NCBI RefSeq assembly: GCF_000686805.1
Contig: NZ_JMLP01000010.1
Coordinates: 332,445-396,444 of the forward strand
Length of the DNA stretch: 64,000 bases
Direction of reading: 5' to 3'
Origin: Bacillus sp. UNC41MFS5
GTDB lineage: Bacteria; Bacillota; Bacilli; Bacillales_B; DSM-18226
Under the pieces are notes generated by a model. It worked only from the letters and a program-made list of their open reading frames with translations. It had not been told where the DNA came from and did not search any database. Both the position numbers and the translations under genes were made by a program. Positions 36,093-45,539 of the stretch are shown in pieces. The stretch's first letter is position 1, and the number at the start of each line of letters is the position of its first letter.

Positions 36093-37214
36093 TTATTGAT
36101 TTGCCACTTCATCGATAATGGCAAGTGTCATTTCTGCCAGCTTATACAATTCTTCCACTGGCATGCGTTCGTTGGTTGTATGAATTTCTTCATAGCCAAC
36201 AGCTAGATTGACAGTTGGAATATTAAAGCCAGCAAATACGTTGGCATCACTGCCGCCGCCGCTATGCTGAAGCTCACAACTACGGCCGATTTTTGCAGCA
36301 GCCTTTCGAGCCACTTCGACAACATGGTCGCCTTCTCCAAATTTAAAGCCTGGATACATGACTTCCACATTAACTTCGGCTCTCCCGCCCATTTCTGCTG
36401 CCACTGTTTCAAATGCTTCCTTCATTTTGCTTACCTGGGCTTGCATTTTTTCAGGAATCAGTGAACGGGCCTCAGCTAAAATATCCACACGGTCACAAAC
36501 GATATTGGTTGCTTGACCGCCCTCAAAGCGTCCAATGTTAGCAGTTGTTTCGTGATCGATTCTTCCTAACGGCATCTTCGCAATCGATTTTGCTGCAATC
36601 GTAATCGCAGAAACACCTTTTTCAGGTGCAACACCCGCATGAGCTGTTTTACCATAAATAATGGCTTTTACCTTTGCTTGTGTTGGAGCAGCTACAACTA
36701 CATTACCAACTAAGCCATCGCTATCCAATGCGTAACCGAATTTTGCTTTCATCAGTGAGGAATCAAGTGCTTTTGCACCGACAAGACCGGACTCTTCCCC
36801 AACGGTAATCACGAATTGAATCAAACCATGTGGGAGGTTTTGTTCTTTTAACTGACGGATGGTTTCAAGCATAACAGAAATTCCAGTTTTATCATCGGCA
36901 CCTAAGATTGTTGTGCCATCCGTAACCACATAGCCGTCTTTTACAGAAGGCTTTACACCTTTAGCTGGTGTAACAGTATCCATATGACAAGTAAAATAAA
37001 TCGGGTCAACACCCTCTTTAGTTGCCGCTAGCGTACAAACTAGATTGCCTGCACCGTGCCCTGTCACAGCAGTCGTATCATCTTCAAACACTTCAAGACC
37101 AAGTTCTGTAAATTTTTGTTTTAATACCTTGGCAATTTCAGTCTCAAATTTTGTTTCTGAGTCAATTTGCACAAGTTCTAAAAACTCATTCAATAGACGT
37201 TCCTGATTAACCAT
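36093..37214 (-). CDS. yqjE: M20/M25/M40 metallopeptidase, PepT-like (YqjE)
   Basis: A 373-residue di-zinc aminopeptidase-like protein related to tripeptidase T. Metal ligands appear in FTCHMDTV (His/Asp), TTILGADDKTGIS (Asp), VGEESGLVGAKAL (catalytic Glu-Glu), ALDSDG and a C-terminal HSGGGSDANVF. The lid domain contains AHAGVAPEKGVSAI. Substrate probably small peptides; exact specificity unknown. Confidence 0.9.
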   Translation of the reverse strand: MVNQERLLNEFLELVQIDSETKFETEIAKVLKQKFTELGLEVFEDDTTAVTGHGAGNLVCTLAATKEGVDPIYFTCHMDTVTPAKGVKPSVKDGYVVTDGTTILGADDKTGISVMLETIRQLKEQNLPHGLIQFVITVGEESGLVGAKALDSSLMKAKFGYALDSDGLVGNVVVAAPTQAKVKAIIYGKTAHAGVAPEKGVSAITIAAKSIAKMPLGRIDHETTANIGRFEGGQATNIVCDRVDILAEARSLIPEKMQAQVSKMKEAFETVAAEMGGRAEVNVEVMYPGFKFGEGDHVVEVARKAAAKIGRSCELQHSGGGSDANVFAGFNIPTVNLAVGYEEIHTTNERMPVEELYKLAEMTLAIIDEVANQ

Positions 37215-37246
37215 TATATTGAACCTCCAATTATGTACTCACTATT

Positions 37247-37281
37247 GTCCAGCTCCAGCGCCTAGGTCGCTTTCGCTTTTC
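37247..37281. repeat. Dispersed repeat, family A, short copy
   Basis: GTCCAGCTCCAGCGCCTAGG joined to TCGCTTTCGCTTTTC, the two ends of the 2356-2505 element with the interior lost. It lies upstream of yqjE, in the gap to yqjD. Confidence 0.75.
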
Positions 37282-37358
37282 CTATTTTAGTATACCTTTT
37301 AATAAAAGTATCATCAAATGATAGAGAGCACATCCAAAAAGGTTAAAAAAGAGTTTAA

Positions 37359-38909
37359 TTAAAGCGGAATATTTCCGTGCTTTTTATAGGGCCTTGACTC
37401 TTTCTTGTTTCTAAGCATTTCTAAACCTTGGACAATTTTCATTCTAGTTTCACGTGGGTCAATGACATCATCGACCATCCCTCTGCTCGCTGCCACATAG
37501 GGATTGGCAAACTTTTCACGGTATTCATCAATTTTCTGCTGTCTTGTCAGTTCTGGATTCTCACTATTGTTAATTTCCTTAGCAAAAATAATATTAGCGG
37601 CCCCTTGAGGTCCCATAACCGCAATTTCAGCATTCGGCCAGGCAAATACCAAATCAGCACCAATTGATTTACTATTTAACGCAACATAGGCACCGCCATA
37701 AGCTTTTCTTAAAATCACTGTTAACTTCGGAACGGTCGCCTCGGAATAAGCAAATAAGATTTTTGCCCCGTGACGAATGATTCCCCCGTGTTCCTGCTTG
37801 ACTCCAGGGAAGAAGCCTGTCACATCCTCAAACGTGATGATTGGGATATTAAAAGAATCACAGGTTCTGATAAAGCGAGCCGCTTTATCAGAAGAATCGA
37901 TATCCAAACCGCCAGCCATCACCTTTGGCTGATTACAAACAAGGCCTACAGATTCACCTTTAATTCGTGCAAATCCAACAACAATATTTCTAGCAAAATC
38001 CTTTTGAACTTCCATGAAACTATTCTCGTCAACCACTTGCTCGATGACATTGCGGACATCATACGGACGGACCGTATCAAATGGAATAACATCCATTAAA
38101 TCCGGACGATAATCTTCGTCATCCTGTACCTCAAACCTAGGGGCCTTCTCCTCATTATTCTGCGGAAGATAGCTTAACAGCCTGCGGACGTTTAGTAACA
38201 CCTCTTCTTCTGAATCCGCCTGAAAATGGGCATTTCCACTAATGGAGCTATGCACATTCGCCCCACCCAATTCCTCTGCTGAAATCTTCTCACCTGTCAC
38301 TGTTTCGATGACTTTAGGTCCAGTAATAAACATTTGACTCGTTTTTTCCACCATAAATACAAAATCAGTAATCGCTGGTGAATAGACTGCACCGCCCGCA
38401 CATGGGCCCATAATTACCGATATTTGCGGAATGACACCGGAATAAATCGCATTTCGGTAAAAAATATGTCCATACCCATCTAATGAGACAACGCCTTCCT
38501 GAATGCGTGCCCCACCGGAATCATTTAAACCGACAAACGGTGCTCCATTTTTCGCTGCTAAATCCATCACATTAGCAATCTTCTTAGCATGCATTTCCCC
38601 TAATGCCCCGCCAAAAACAGTAAAATCCTGCGAAAAAAGATAAATGGGACGACCGTTAACTTTCCCGTATCCAGTCACCACTCCGTCCCCTGGACCCTTT
38701 TGTTCATCAAGGCCAAAATCATTCGTACGGTGCTCAATGAAAGGATTTAACTCAAAAAATGTTCCTTTGTCTACTAAAAGATCAATTCTTTCTCTAGCAG
38801 TCAGCTTGCCTTTTTGATGTTGTTTCTCGATTCTCTCATCGCCGCCGCCCAACTCAACCTCTCTGCGTTTATCATACAACTCATTTATTTTTTCATAGAT
38901 GTCTATCAT
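37359..38909 (-). CDS. yqjD: Acyl-CoA carboxylase carboxyltransferase subunit (YqjD)
   Basis: A 516-residue carboxyltransferase beta subunit of the propionyl-CoA/methylmalonyl-CoA family. It has GKLTARERIDLLVDKGTF at the N-terminus, the acyl-CoA oxyanion segment GGARIQEGV and IMGPCAGGAVYSPA. The C-terminal half carries EDVTGFFPGVKQEHGGIIRHGAK and RKAYGGAYVALNSK for carboxybiotin. Likely makes methylmalonyl-CoA from propionyl-CoA with a biotin carboxylase and carrier not encoded nearby; a decarboxylase role is possible. One base separates it from yqjC. Confidence 0.9.
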   Translation of the reverse strand: MIDIYEKINELYDKRREVELGGGDERIEKQHQKGKLTARERIDLLVDKGTFFELNPFIEHRTNDFGLDEQKGPGDGVVTGYGKVNGRPIYLFSQDFTVFGGALGEMHAKKIANVMDLAAKNGAPFVGLNDSGGARIQEGVVSLDGYGHIFYRNAIYSGVIPQISVIMGPCAGGAVYSPAITDFVFMVEKTSQMFITGPKVIETVTGEKISAEELGGANVHSSISGNAHFQADSEEEVLLNVRRLLSYLPQNNEEKAPRFEVQDDEDYRPDLMDVIPFDTVRPYDVRNVIEQVVDENSFMEVQKDFARNIVVGFARIKGESVGLVCNQPKVMAGGLDIDSSDKAARFIRTCDSFNIPIITFEDVTGFFPGVKQEHGGIIRHGAKILFAYSEATVPKLTVILRKAYGGAYVALNSKSIGADLVFAWPNAEIAVMGPQGAANIIFAKEINNSENPELTRQQKIDEYREKFANPYVAASRGMVDDVIDPRETRMKIVQGLEMLRNKKESRPYKKHGNIPL

Positions 38910-38910
38910 T

Positions 38911-39324
38911 TTACCCCTTCATCCCTTTCTTCTCACAAAGTTCGAATAAAACCCCAGATGTCGATTTTGGATGCATGAAAGCGATATTTGCCCCACCTGC
39001 CCCAGGTCTTGACTGCTCGTCAATCATACGTATCCCTTGTTCCTTCATTTGGTGAATTCTTTCTTCAATCGAGTCCACCCCGAGGGCAACATGGTGAATT
39101 CCCTCACCGCGTTTTTCGATAAATTTGGCGATGGCACTTTCTTCAGATGTAGGCTCAAGTAGTTCAAGCTTTGTACTGCCCGCCTGTAAAAAGGCAACTC
39201 TTACCTTTTGAGTATCCACCTCTTCGATTCCAATCAAAGGCAAATTTAACACATCAGTATAAAAAGGAAGCGCTTTCTCGATAGACTTCACCGCAATTCC
39301 AATATGGTCGACTTTTTTAATCAT
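38911..39324 (-). CDS. mce: Methylmalonyl-CoA epimerase (YqjC)
   Basis: Interconverts (S)- and (R)-methylmalonyl-CoA for the mutase. The 137-residue vicinal-oxygen-chelate fold protein has VDHIGIAVKSIEKALPFY (first metal His), the second ligand in GEGIHHVALGVDS, and ends with the FELCEKK glutamate. Operon with yqjD. The mutase genes mutA-mutB lie about 7 kb away on the same strand, completing the propionyl-CoA to succinyl-CoA route. Confidence 0.92.
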   Translation of the reverse strand: MIKKVDHIGIAVKSIEKALPFYTDVLNLPLIGIEEVDTQKVRVAFLQAGSTKLELLEPTSEESAIAKFIEKRGEGIHHVALGVDSIEERIHQMKEQGIRMIDEQSRPGAGGANIAFMHPKSTSGVLFELCEKKGMKG

Positions 39325-39487
39325 TTTTTACCCCTCTGTTCTAAATATTAAAATTTATTCGACAATAATCTTATTCGTTAAAAAGTTCATAAATCCTTCC
39401 TTAATTACTTAGTTGTTCCGTTGTTCATTTTTGCATTTCCTTGTACAATATAAGTAAAGTTTCAATCTGCTAAGGGAGGTACCCATT

Positions 39488-39586
39488 TTGAAAAGTAAGA
39501 AAACGAGAAAAATCATTGTTTATTTAATGTTATTTGCTATGCTTGCCTCAACACTACTCATTGGAATTGGTCAATTTCTGTCATAA
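39488..39586 (+). CDS. prli42: Stressosome-associated membrane miniprotein Prli42
   Basis: TTG start after GGAGGT encodes 32 residues: MKSKKTRKIIVYLMLFAMLA followed by STLLIGIGQFLS. A basic N-terminus (three Lys, Arg, Lys) is followed by a single membrane span. This pattern is that of Prli42, the conserved Firmicutes miniprotein that anchors the stressosome in Listeria. The location next to yqjC fits that family as I remember it. Followed directly by a terminator. Confidence 0.82.
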   Translation: MKSKKTRKIIVYLMLFAMLASTLLIGIGQFLS

Positions 39587-39592
39587 TATAAA

Positions 39593-39628
39593 AAAAGGGA
39601 CTGTTCCCATTTGAACAGTCCCTTTTCC
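39593..39628. terminator. Terminator between prli42 and yqjB
   Basis: Perfect 14-bp stem AAAAGGGACTGTTC / GAACAGTCCCTTTT with a 6-base loop, shared by the two converging genes. Confidence 0.9.
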
Positions 39629-40140
39629 TATTTAATTGCTCCATGATCTTTTGCAAGTGTCTCATATGATTTTTTGGAAGAAATCACTAATACTTTTGTT
39701 CCTAATGGAATGACGGGAAATAACGAGGTAACCACTTCATTTTGAGTGCGGATACAGCCTTGAGAGACATATTTTCCGATTGAAGCTGGCTGATTCGTTC
39801 CATGGATGCCATAGGTTCTGCCATCGGTTCCCTTTGCATCAAAGCCAATCCATCTTGCTCCCAGTGGATTCTTAGGATCTCCTCCAGGGATATTCCCTTT
39901 CCGAAAATAAGGTTCTTTGGCCTTTACCGTAATGGTAAAAAGACCTTCAGGCGTCAACTCTTGTGTTTTTCCCGTCCCGACACTTACAACCGTTTGTACT
40001 TTGTTTTCATTAATAAAAGCCATTTCATTTTTACTTTTATTCACAATAAGAAATGGATCGCCTGGCATAGGGTTTGGCCCCAATGGCCAAAGTGGTGACA
40101 TGAAAAAAGCAATCAGGATTGGCGATAAAATTTTTATCAA
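39628..40140 (-). CDS. yqjB: L,D-transpeptidase (YkuD domain), YqjB-like
   Basis: A 170-residue exported or membrane-anchored enzyme: hydrophobic N-terminus (about residues 1-20), then the YkuD domain with the catalytic segment GIHGTNQPASIGKYVSQGCIR (His, Ser, Cys of the HxxxxxS...SxGCxR motif). It would make 3-3 crosslinks or attach proteins to peptidoglycan outside the cell. Start is uncertain: TTG at 40140 is closest to AGGTGG; a GTG nine bases earlier is possible. It follows yqjA by 23 bases in one operon. Confidence 0.8.
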   Translation of the reverse strand: MIKILSPILIAFFMSPLWPLGPNPMPGDPFLIVNKSKNEMAFINENKVQTVVSVGTGKTQELTPEGLFTITVKAKEPYFRKGNIPGGDPKNPLGARWIGFDAKGTDGRTYGIHGTNQPASIGKYVSQGCIRTQNEVVTSLFPVIPLGTKVLVISSKKSYETLAKDHGAIK

Positions 40141-40163
40141 AGCAGCCACCTGCCTTTTTTTCC

Positions 40164-41159
40164 CTAGTTTGCTTCAATCTTCTTCTGTTCATTCACTTTA
40201 GCCGTTGTTTTTATTCCCTTATATGAACTTTTAATAATCAGATATTCGTTCATTTCATTTACTAGCTGCAGCAGAGCAGCCCGCGTTTCAAATTCTTCTC
40301 TTGTCTTTGGGAGCTCCATTTCCTCAAATTCCTTTTTCATTTCTCTTAATTTTTCAAGATAAATATAGGCTGTATTACCAGGATGGACATTTTCAGAAAG
40401 TTCTTCTAGAAACTCAGCTACCATATGCCCCTGCTTTACCGTTCGAGTAATGGAGGTAACAATAGGTAAAACACGTTCGATAATTTCAAATTGCTTTTGT
40501 CTCATTTTAAAATAATGAAAAAATATATTCTCATCTCGTAAAAAATGATTTTCAACATCCTGAAGGGCTATTGCTATTGCTTCATCAAGCAGACGAGCAC
40601 CCATCGTAATCTCTTTTCCATCCCAATTACTATCCCCAGTCCGTAAATAACGTACCATTTCAACAAAGATGATTTTAAAATTCTCCTCGATCTCACTTTG
40701 ATAATCCTTTAGTTTTTTATCGACACTTGGCATATAAAGATTAATAAGTAATGCGACCCCAATTCCAATCGTGATTACCCCAAGCTCATTTAGAAAAATG
40801 GCCAAGGTTATTTTTTTTGCCATATAAATATGTAAAATAATAACACTGCTTGTCACAATACCGTCAGGCGCCTTCAGCATGACTATCGTCGGAATAAAGA
40901 AAAATAACATAATCCCAATTACAATTGGATGATAGGAGATTCCCTCGAAAAAAACGGCAGAAAAAGGCATCGCTAGTACACAGGCTAAAAAACGAGCCCA
41001 TGCCGTACTGAGCGACCTCCGCTTTGTCACCTGTATACATAGTATGGTAAGTATTCCTGCAGAAGCAAAGTTCTGCAGTCCTAACTGCTGAGCAAGTAAA
41101 ATTGAAATGGCTGTCCCAACAGCTGTTTTAATTGTCCGGTATCCAATCCGAAATTTCAT
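40164..41159 (-). CDS. yqjA: Aromatic acid exporter-family membrane protein YqjA
   Basis: A 331-residue protein of the FUSC/DUF939 family. It has about five or six N-terminal spans (residues about 10-140) with GTAISILLAQQLGLQNFASAG at the start, then a long soluble helical C-terminal domain (about 150-320) with heptad-like stretches. Family members are called aromatic acid exporters from distant relatives; substrate here is unproven. Operon with the L,D-transpeptidase gene. Confidence 0.85.
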   Translation of the reverse strand: MKFRIGYRTIKTAVGTAISILLAQQLGLQNFASAGILTILCIQVTKRRSLSTAWARFLACVLAMPFSAVFFEGISYHPIVIGIMLFFFIPTIVMLKAPDGIVTSSVIILHIYMAKKITLAIFLNELGVITIGIGVALLINLYMPSVDKKLKDYQSEIEENFKIIFVEMVRYLRTGDSNWDGKEITMGARLLDEAIAIALQDVENHFLRDENIFFHYFKMRQKQFEIIERVLPIVTSITRTVKQGHMVAEFLEELSENVHPGNTAYIYLEKLREMKKEFEEMELPKTREEFETRAALLQLVNEMNEYLIIKSSYKGIKTTAKVNEQKKIEAN

Positions 41160-41183
41160 AGTTACCTCTCCAAATTATAAAAA

Positions 41184-41213
41184 AATAAAAAGATGATCGT
41201 TAAGACCATCTTT
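41184..41213 (-). terminator. Terminator of the artPQR operon
   Basis: Minus strand AAAGATGGTC / GATCATCTTT stem around TTAAC followed by TTTATTTTTTT. A second hairpin (GCATTCT / AGAATGC) lies between it and the artR stop. Confidence 0.75.
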
Positions 41214-41273
41214 AGCATATCCCTATTAAAGCATTCTTTTGCAAGAATGCCCCATATTTATGATTCCGATTCT

Positions 41274-41996
41274 CTACAATACTTTTTCTAAAAAGTCCTT
41301 AGCCCTGTCAGTCCGAGGGTTATTAAAGAATTCATCAGGAGATCCTTCTTCTAATAATACCCCTTCATCAAGGAAGATAATCCGGTCAGAAACTTCACGA
41401 GCAAAACCCATTTCATGGGTAACAATGGCCATCGTCATTCCTGATTGCGCAAGATCTTTCATAACATTAAGTACTTCTTTTACCATCTCTGGGTCAAGTG
41501 CAGATGTTGGCTCATCAAATAACATTAACTTCGGTTCCATCGCAAGTGCACGAGCGATCGCCACTCGCTGCTTCTGTCCACCTGATAAATTATTCGGAAA
41601 GGCTTTTTCTTTCTCAGTAAGACCGACGCGTGCAAGCAATTCCCGGGCTTTTTTCTCAGCAAGTTCCCGTGAATCGCCCTTTACTTTCATCGGTGCATAA
41701 GTTAAGTTATCCAAAACCGACAGATGTGGAAATAAATAAAAGTGTTGAAAAACCATGCCGATTTGTTCACGCACTTTCATGATATTCGTTTTGCTATCGG
41801 TAAGCTCTTGATTATTAATCCAAACTTTCCCTTTTGTTGGTGTCTCTAATAAATTTAAGCAGCGAAGAAAGGTAGATTTACCAGAACCCGATGGTCCAAT
41901 AATCGAGACAACCTCTCCACTATCAATATTTGTAGAAATATTTTTTAATACTTCGTTATTGCCGAACTGTTTATATAGGTTTTCCACTTTAATCAC
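41274..41996 (-). CDS. artR: Polar amino acid ABC transporter ATP-binding protein
   Basis: A 240-residue ABC ATPase: Walker [10 protein letters not shown] (about residues 34-42), Q-loop [11 protein letters not shown], signature [16 protein letters not shown], Walker [16 protein letters not shown]-loop TH. Overlaps artQ by eight bases. With artQ and artP it forms a complete importer. By position and similarity it is the arginine transporter (B. subtilis YqiZ). Confidence 0.93.
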   Translation of the reverse strand: MIKVENLYKQFGNNEVLKNISTNIDSGEVVSIIGPSGSGKSTFLRCLNLLETPTKGKVWINNQELTDSKTNIMKVREQIGMVFQHFYLFPHLSVLDNLTYAPMKVKGDSRELAEKKARELLARVGLTEKEKAFPNNLSGGQKQRVAIARALAMEPKLMLFDEPTSALDPEMVKEVLNVMKDLAQSGMTMAIVTHEMGFAREVSDRIIFLDEGVLLEEGSPDEFFNNPRTDRAKDFLEKVL

Positions 41997-42648
41997 TGTA
42001 CTTCAGCCTCCGTTCAAACCGTTTACCTGCCAAAGTAAGCACCATAACTAAAATCCAATAGATGAGACCGACAAAAATTAATGGTTCAAAATTTCGATAC
42101 GTATCCGCTCCAACAACCTGTGCACGACGCATCAAGTCTAAATAACCAATCGTCGAGACAATCGCTGATTCTTTGGTTAAGGTAATAAATTCATTCATAA
42201 GTGCAGGTAAAATATTTTTTAGTGCTTGTGGTAATATCAAGTCCTTCATCATAAGTCGATAAGGAACTCCTAATGCTTGGGCTGCTTCGGTTTGACCTTT
42301 ATCCACTGCTTGAATTCCGGCCCTGATAATCTCCGAAACATAAGCTGATGAATTTAAGCCAAAAGCTAAGATTGATGATAAAAATGGTGAAATGTCATAA
42401 CCTGTTAATTGCGGAATGGCAAAATAAATTAACATCAATTGTAAAATTAATGGTGTCCCTCGAAAAATAGATGTATAAAGATCCCCAAACCAATTTAATG
42501 CTTTGATTCGTGATATTTTACACAAAGCTAAAATTGTACCAAGGATAAAACCTACAATAATAGAAATAATAACAAATTTTAATGTAACCCATATTCCCTC
42601 TAAAATAAAAGGAATATAAGGCACAATTTGGCTAAAATCCAAATTCAT
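41989..42648 (-). CDS. artQ: Polar amino acid ABC transporter permease
   Basis: A 219-residue inner-membrane permease with about five spans and the EAA loop [23 protein letters not shown] near residues 131-155, through which it contacts the ATPase. [20 protein letters not shown] is typical of HisM/ArtQ permeases. The B. subtilis equivalent is YqiY. Confidence 0.93.
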   Translation of the reverse strand: MNLDFSQIVPYIPFILEGIWVTLKFVIISIIVGFILGTILALCKISRIKALNWFGDLYTSIFRGTPLILQLMLIYFAIPQLTGYDISPFLSSILAFGLNSSAYVSEIIRAGIQAVDKGQTEAAQALGVPYRLMMKDLILPQALKNILPALMNEFITLTKESAIVSTIGYLDLMRRAQVVGADTYRNFEPLIFVGLIYWILVMVLTLAGKRFERRLKYSD

Positions 42649-42710
42649 GCCTTACACCTCACTTTATAATTTTCTTTGCAGCACTAGTCTTGTTGAAATT
42701 CAGTTTATGC

Positions 42711-43487
42711 TTATTGCTGGTCTTTTAACCACTTGTCCTTTAATTCTTGGAGCTTTCCATTCTCTTCCATATCTTTAAGAACTTTATTTACTTTTTCAGT
42801 TAAGTCACTACCTTTAGGAAAAGCGACAGCCATTCCTGGAGAGCTTGTTGTAGGATCATCAAATCCGGCTAAACCTTGTTCCTTTATATATCCTGTTGCA
42901 ACTGATTTATCCATATAAGCAACCTGGATTCGATTTGATAATAGTTCTTGAATTAAAGTTGTTGCATTATCTAATGGCTTCAGTGTAAAATCAACCTTTT
43001 TTTGAAGGGTTTTTGCACCCTCTTCTTGAATGGTTCCCAACTGTACACCAACTGTTTTTCCTTTAAGATCATCAATTGTTTTAATCTTAGAATCTTTTAG
43101 CGTGATAAACATCTCACCTGAATGGTTATATGCTGTTGAGAAATCAACATTTTGCTTGCGCTTTTCTGTTGCTGACATACCAGCAAGTACCATATCGACT
43201 CGTTTTGCCTGTAATGCACCGACTAAACCATCAAACTTCATGTCTTTTATATCTAGTGTGTAACCTAATTCTTTAGCAATGGCATTAGCTAAATCAATAT
43301 CAAAGCCCTCGACCTTACCTGATGGGTCTCTTGATTCAAATGGAGCAAAATCTGCTGAAGTAGCCATTGTTAATACTTTCTTATCTGCTGTTTTTTCTCC
43401 ATTTGCGCCGTCTTTATTGCTCTGACCGCAAGCAGCCAAAACCACTAATGTTAAAATCATCGTAAAAAATAAAACTGTTTTTTTCAT
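42711..43487 (-). CDS. artP: Amino acid ABC transporter substrate-binding lipoprotein
   Basis: A 258-residue lipoprotein: MKKTV, a hydrophobic core and the lipobox LVVLAAC|G give Cys at about residue 19. The periplasmic-binding fold then has MATSADFAPFESRDPSGKVEGFDIDL and LDIKDMKFDGLVGALQAKRVDMV. It captures arginine or related polar amino acids at the cell surface. The ATG at 43487 follows AGGAGG; the frame is open upstream but without start signals. Confidence 0.93.
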   Translation of the reverse strand: MKKTVLFFTMILTLVVLAACGQSNKDGANGEKTADKKVLTMATSADFAPFESRDPSGKVEGFDIDLANAIAKELGYTLDIKDMKFDGLVGALQAKRVDMVLAGMSATEKRKQNVDFSTAYNHSGEMFITLKDSKIKTIDDLKGKTVGVQLGTIQEEGAKTLQKKVDFTLKPLDNATTLIQELLSNRIQVAYMDKSVATGYIKEQGLAGFDDPTTSSPGMAVAFPKGSDLTEKVNKVLKDMEENGKLQELKDKWLKDQQ

Positions 43488-43657
43488 GATATATCCTCCT
43501 ATGATAAATATTATCTGCCTTCTCTGATTTGAATTTTTATTCAACAAAACGAATATTAACACATAGATTTTATTTTGAAAAGATATTTTTCTAATATAAA
43601 AATATTCTAAAAATTCTGCACCCAATTATATTAAAATAATATTAATATACATATAAA

Positions 43658-43687
43658 AAAGCACCTCTGTGAGAAGAGATGCTTTTA
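43658..43687 (-). terminator. Terminator of the M20 amidohydrolase gene
   Basis: Minus strand AAAAGCATCTCT / AGAGGTGCTTTT stem with a TCTCAC loop and T-run, between the amidohydrolase stop and artP. Confidence 0.8.
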
Positions 43688-43696
43688 AAAATAAAG

Positions 43697-44863
43697 TTAA
43701 CTTATCACTGTTTGACTAAATTCATTTTTCATTTTTTTCAATGCTTCTTTGTTAGTTATTAAATCATATCCAGTTAAGGCAAGGGCCAAAGCTCCTCTTG
43801 ATAGAATCTGGTGGGAGTTATCAGTGATTGTTAAGTCAGCAAATTCCCTTGTGTGAGCAATTAATCCAGGCGAATCAAGACCAATATAAGGGTGAATGGC
43901 TGGCACAACATGACTGACATTTCCCATATCAATGGAACCGTATGAATCTTTTGCTTTCTTTACTTGCTTAACACCTGTACTTAAGAGATTGTCAGTAAAT
44001 AACTGCGAGAGGGTTTCATTGGTCACCATATTATCATAGCTCAATTCATAGTTTTCAATATGAACCTCTGCCCCTGTCATGGAAGATGCCCCTTTTGCAA
44101 TGCCAATTACCTTTTGAACCACTTCATTTAAATAGCTACGGTCCTTGGCACGAACATAAAACTGAGCTACAGCTTTATCAGGGACGATATTCGCTGCTAC
44201 TCCACCTTCTTTAATAATTCCATGAATTCTAACATCTGAAGTTACATGTTGACGCAGTGCATTGATCCCATTAAATAATTGTAATACAGCATCCAATGCA
44301 TTAATTCCCATCTCTGGGGAAGCCGCCGCATGACTGGTCCTGCCTCGGAAATCAAACTGAATTGCATCCATTGCTAGAGATTCACCACTTTCATAGGATT
44401 CATCAGCAGGATGTAAAATCATCGCAGCATCGATATCATCAAAAATGCCTTGTTCAGCCATCGGAACTTTGGCACCGTTTGTTTCTTCAGCAGGTGTTCC
44501 TAAAACAACAACACGCCCGCCAATTTCATCTACCACTTTACTTAAAGTCACTCCAGCCCCGGCACTCATCGTCCCTATCAAATTATGGCCGCACCCATGT
44601 CCAACTTCAGGTAACGCGTCGTATTCAGATAAATAAGCAATTGTTGGGCCATCCTTCTTGCTATCATAAACGGCTTTAAACGATGTAGGTCGGCCAACGA
44701 TCCCTTTTTCAACAACAAACTTATGTTCTTCAAGAAACTCTATTAACCGTTTACTAGATTCAAATTCTTGATCCCCTAATTCGGGATGATGGTATAGTGT
44801 ATCACTAATCTCCCATAATCTATTTTGAATTTTTTCTAAATAATTTTTTAATACATTCTTCAT
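43697..44863 (-). CDS. M20-family amidohydrolase (AbgB/ACY1L2-like)
   Basis: A 388-residue M20D-type hydrolase with probable metal ligands in HPELGDQEFESS, EYDALPEVGHGCGHNLIG, GTPAEETNGAKVPM (catalytic Glu pair), MILHPADES, and a late His in GLIAHTREFAD; the lid domain has GRTSHAAASPEMGINALDAV. Members hydrolyse N-acyl or p-aminobenzoyl amino acids or peptides; the substrate is unknown. Adjacent to the arginine transporter but separated by a terminator. Confidence 0.85.
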   Translation of the reverse strand: MKNVLKNYLEKIQNRLWEISDTLYHHPELGDQEFESSKRLIEFLEEHKFVVEKGIVGRPTSFKAVYDSKKDGPTIAYLSEYDALPEVGHGCGHNLIGTMSAGAGVTLSKVVDEIGGRVVVLGTPAEETNGAKVPMAEQGIFDDIDAAMILHPADESYESGESLAMDAIQFDFRGRTSHAAASPEMGINALDAVLQLFNGINALRQHVTSDVRIHGIIKEGGVAANIVPDKAVAQFYVRAKDRSYLNEVVQKVIGIAKGASSMTGAEVHIENYELSYDNMVTNETLSQLFTDNLLSTGVKQVKKAKDSYGSIDMGNVSHVVPAIHPYIGLDSPGLIAHTREFADLTITDNSHQILSRGALALALTGYDLITNKEALKKMKNEFSQTVIS

Positions 44864-44943
44864 GATGAAAAACTCCTCTATATTATGACTAAAATTGCGA
44901 AATAATTAATAAATATACATTAAAAATTTCATTTCGACAAGAA

Positions 44944-44978
44944 AAAAAGCCAAATCAATTTATGATTTAGCTTTTTCT
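44944..44978 (-). terminator. Terminator of brxB
   Basis: Minus strand AAAGCTAAATCA / TGATTTGGCTTT-type stem followed by T residues, about 12 bases downstream of the brxB stop. Confidence 0.7.
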
Positions 44979-44989
44979 GTATTCATTTA

Positions 44990-45427
44990 TTATACTTCTT
45001 CACAATGTTGATCAAATTCGTTTTGAAGTTTTGATACAACTGTTGCAGGGTCATAGCCCTCTATTTGATGTCTTTCCACCATTGAAATAATCTTACCGTC
45101 CTTTAATAGAGCAAAAGACGGTGAGGATGGTGGATAACCAGTGAAATAGCTTCTTGCCTTTTCAGTTGCTTCCTTATCCTGTCCTGCAAAAACAGTGACA
45201 AATTGATCAGGGCGCTTATCATAATGAAGGGCATGTGCTGCTGCGGGACGTGCCACACCGCCAGCACAACCACAGACGGAATTAATCATTACTAAAGTAG
45301 TCCCTTTTTGGTCAAGTGCTGCTTCCACTTCCTCAGGTGTTGTCAATTCTTTATATCCTGCAGACACGATTTCTTGACGTGCCTGTTTCACAACATCATT
45401 CATAAAGAAATTAAAATCCATGCTCAT
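44990..45427 (-). CDS. brxB: Bacilliredoxin BrxB (YqiW)
   Basis: A 145-residue thioredoxin-like protein that removes bacillithiol from S-bacillithiolated proteins. The active site CGC is at residues 52-54 ([10 protein letters not shown]), as in B. subtilis BrxB. The ATG at 45427 has GGAG eight bases upstream; an in-frame GTG nine bases earlier overlaps that site. Length matches the family exactly. Implies the organism makes bacillithiol. Confidence 0.94.
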   Translation of the reverse strand: MSMDFNFFMNDVVKQARQEIVSAGYKELTTPEEVEAALDQKGTTLVMINSVCGCAGGVARPAAAHALHYDKRPDQFVTVFAGQDKEATEKARSYFTGYPPSSPSFALLKDGKIISMVERHQIEGYDPATVVSKLQNEFDQHCEEV

Positions 45428-45539
45428 TAAATTCACTCCTTAGATTTATGCCTATACCTACATATTAACAGTAAAAATATGTTTTTTTCAAATGTAGAAT
45501 CTTAATACTTTAGAAGAATTTAATGGACGCTTCACTTTT

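Noticed and set aside
43697..44863. M20 amidohydrolase as part of the arginine transporter operon
   Set aside because: A terminator hairpin and a 210-base gap separate it from artP, so a joint operon is not supported.
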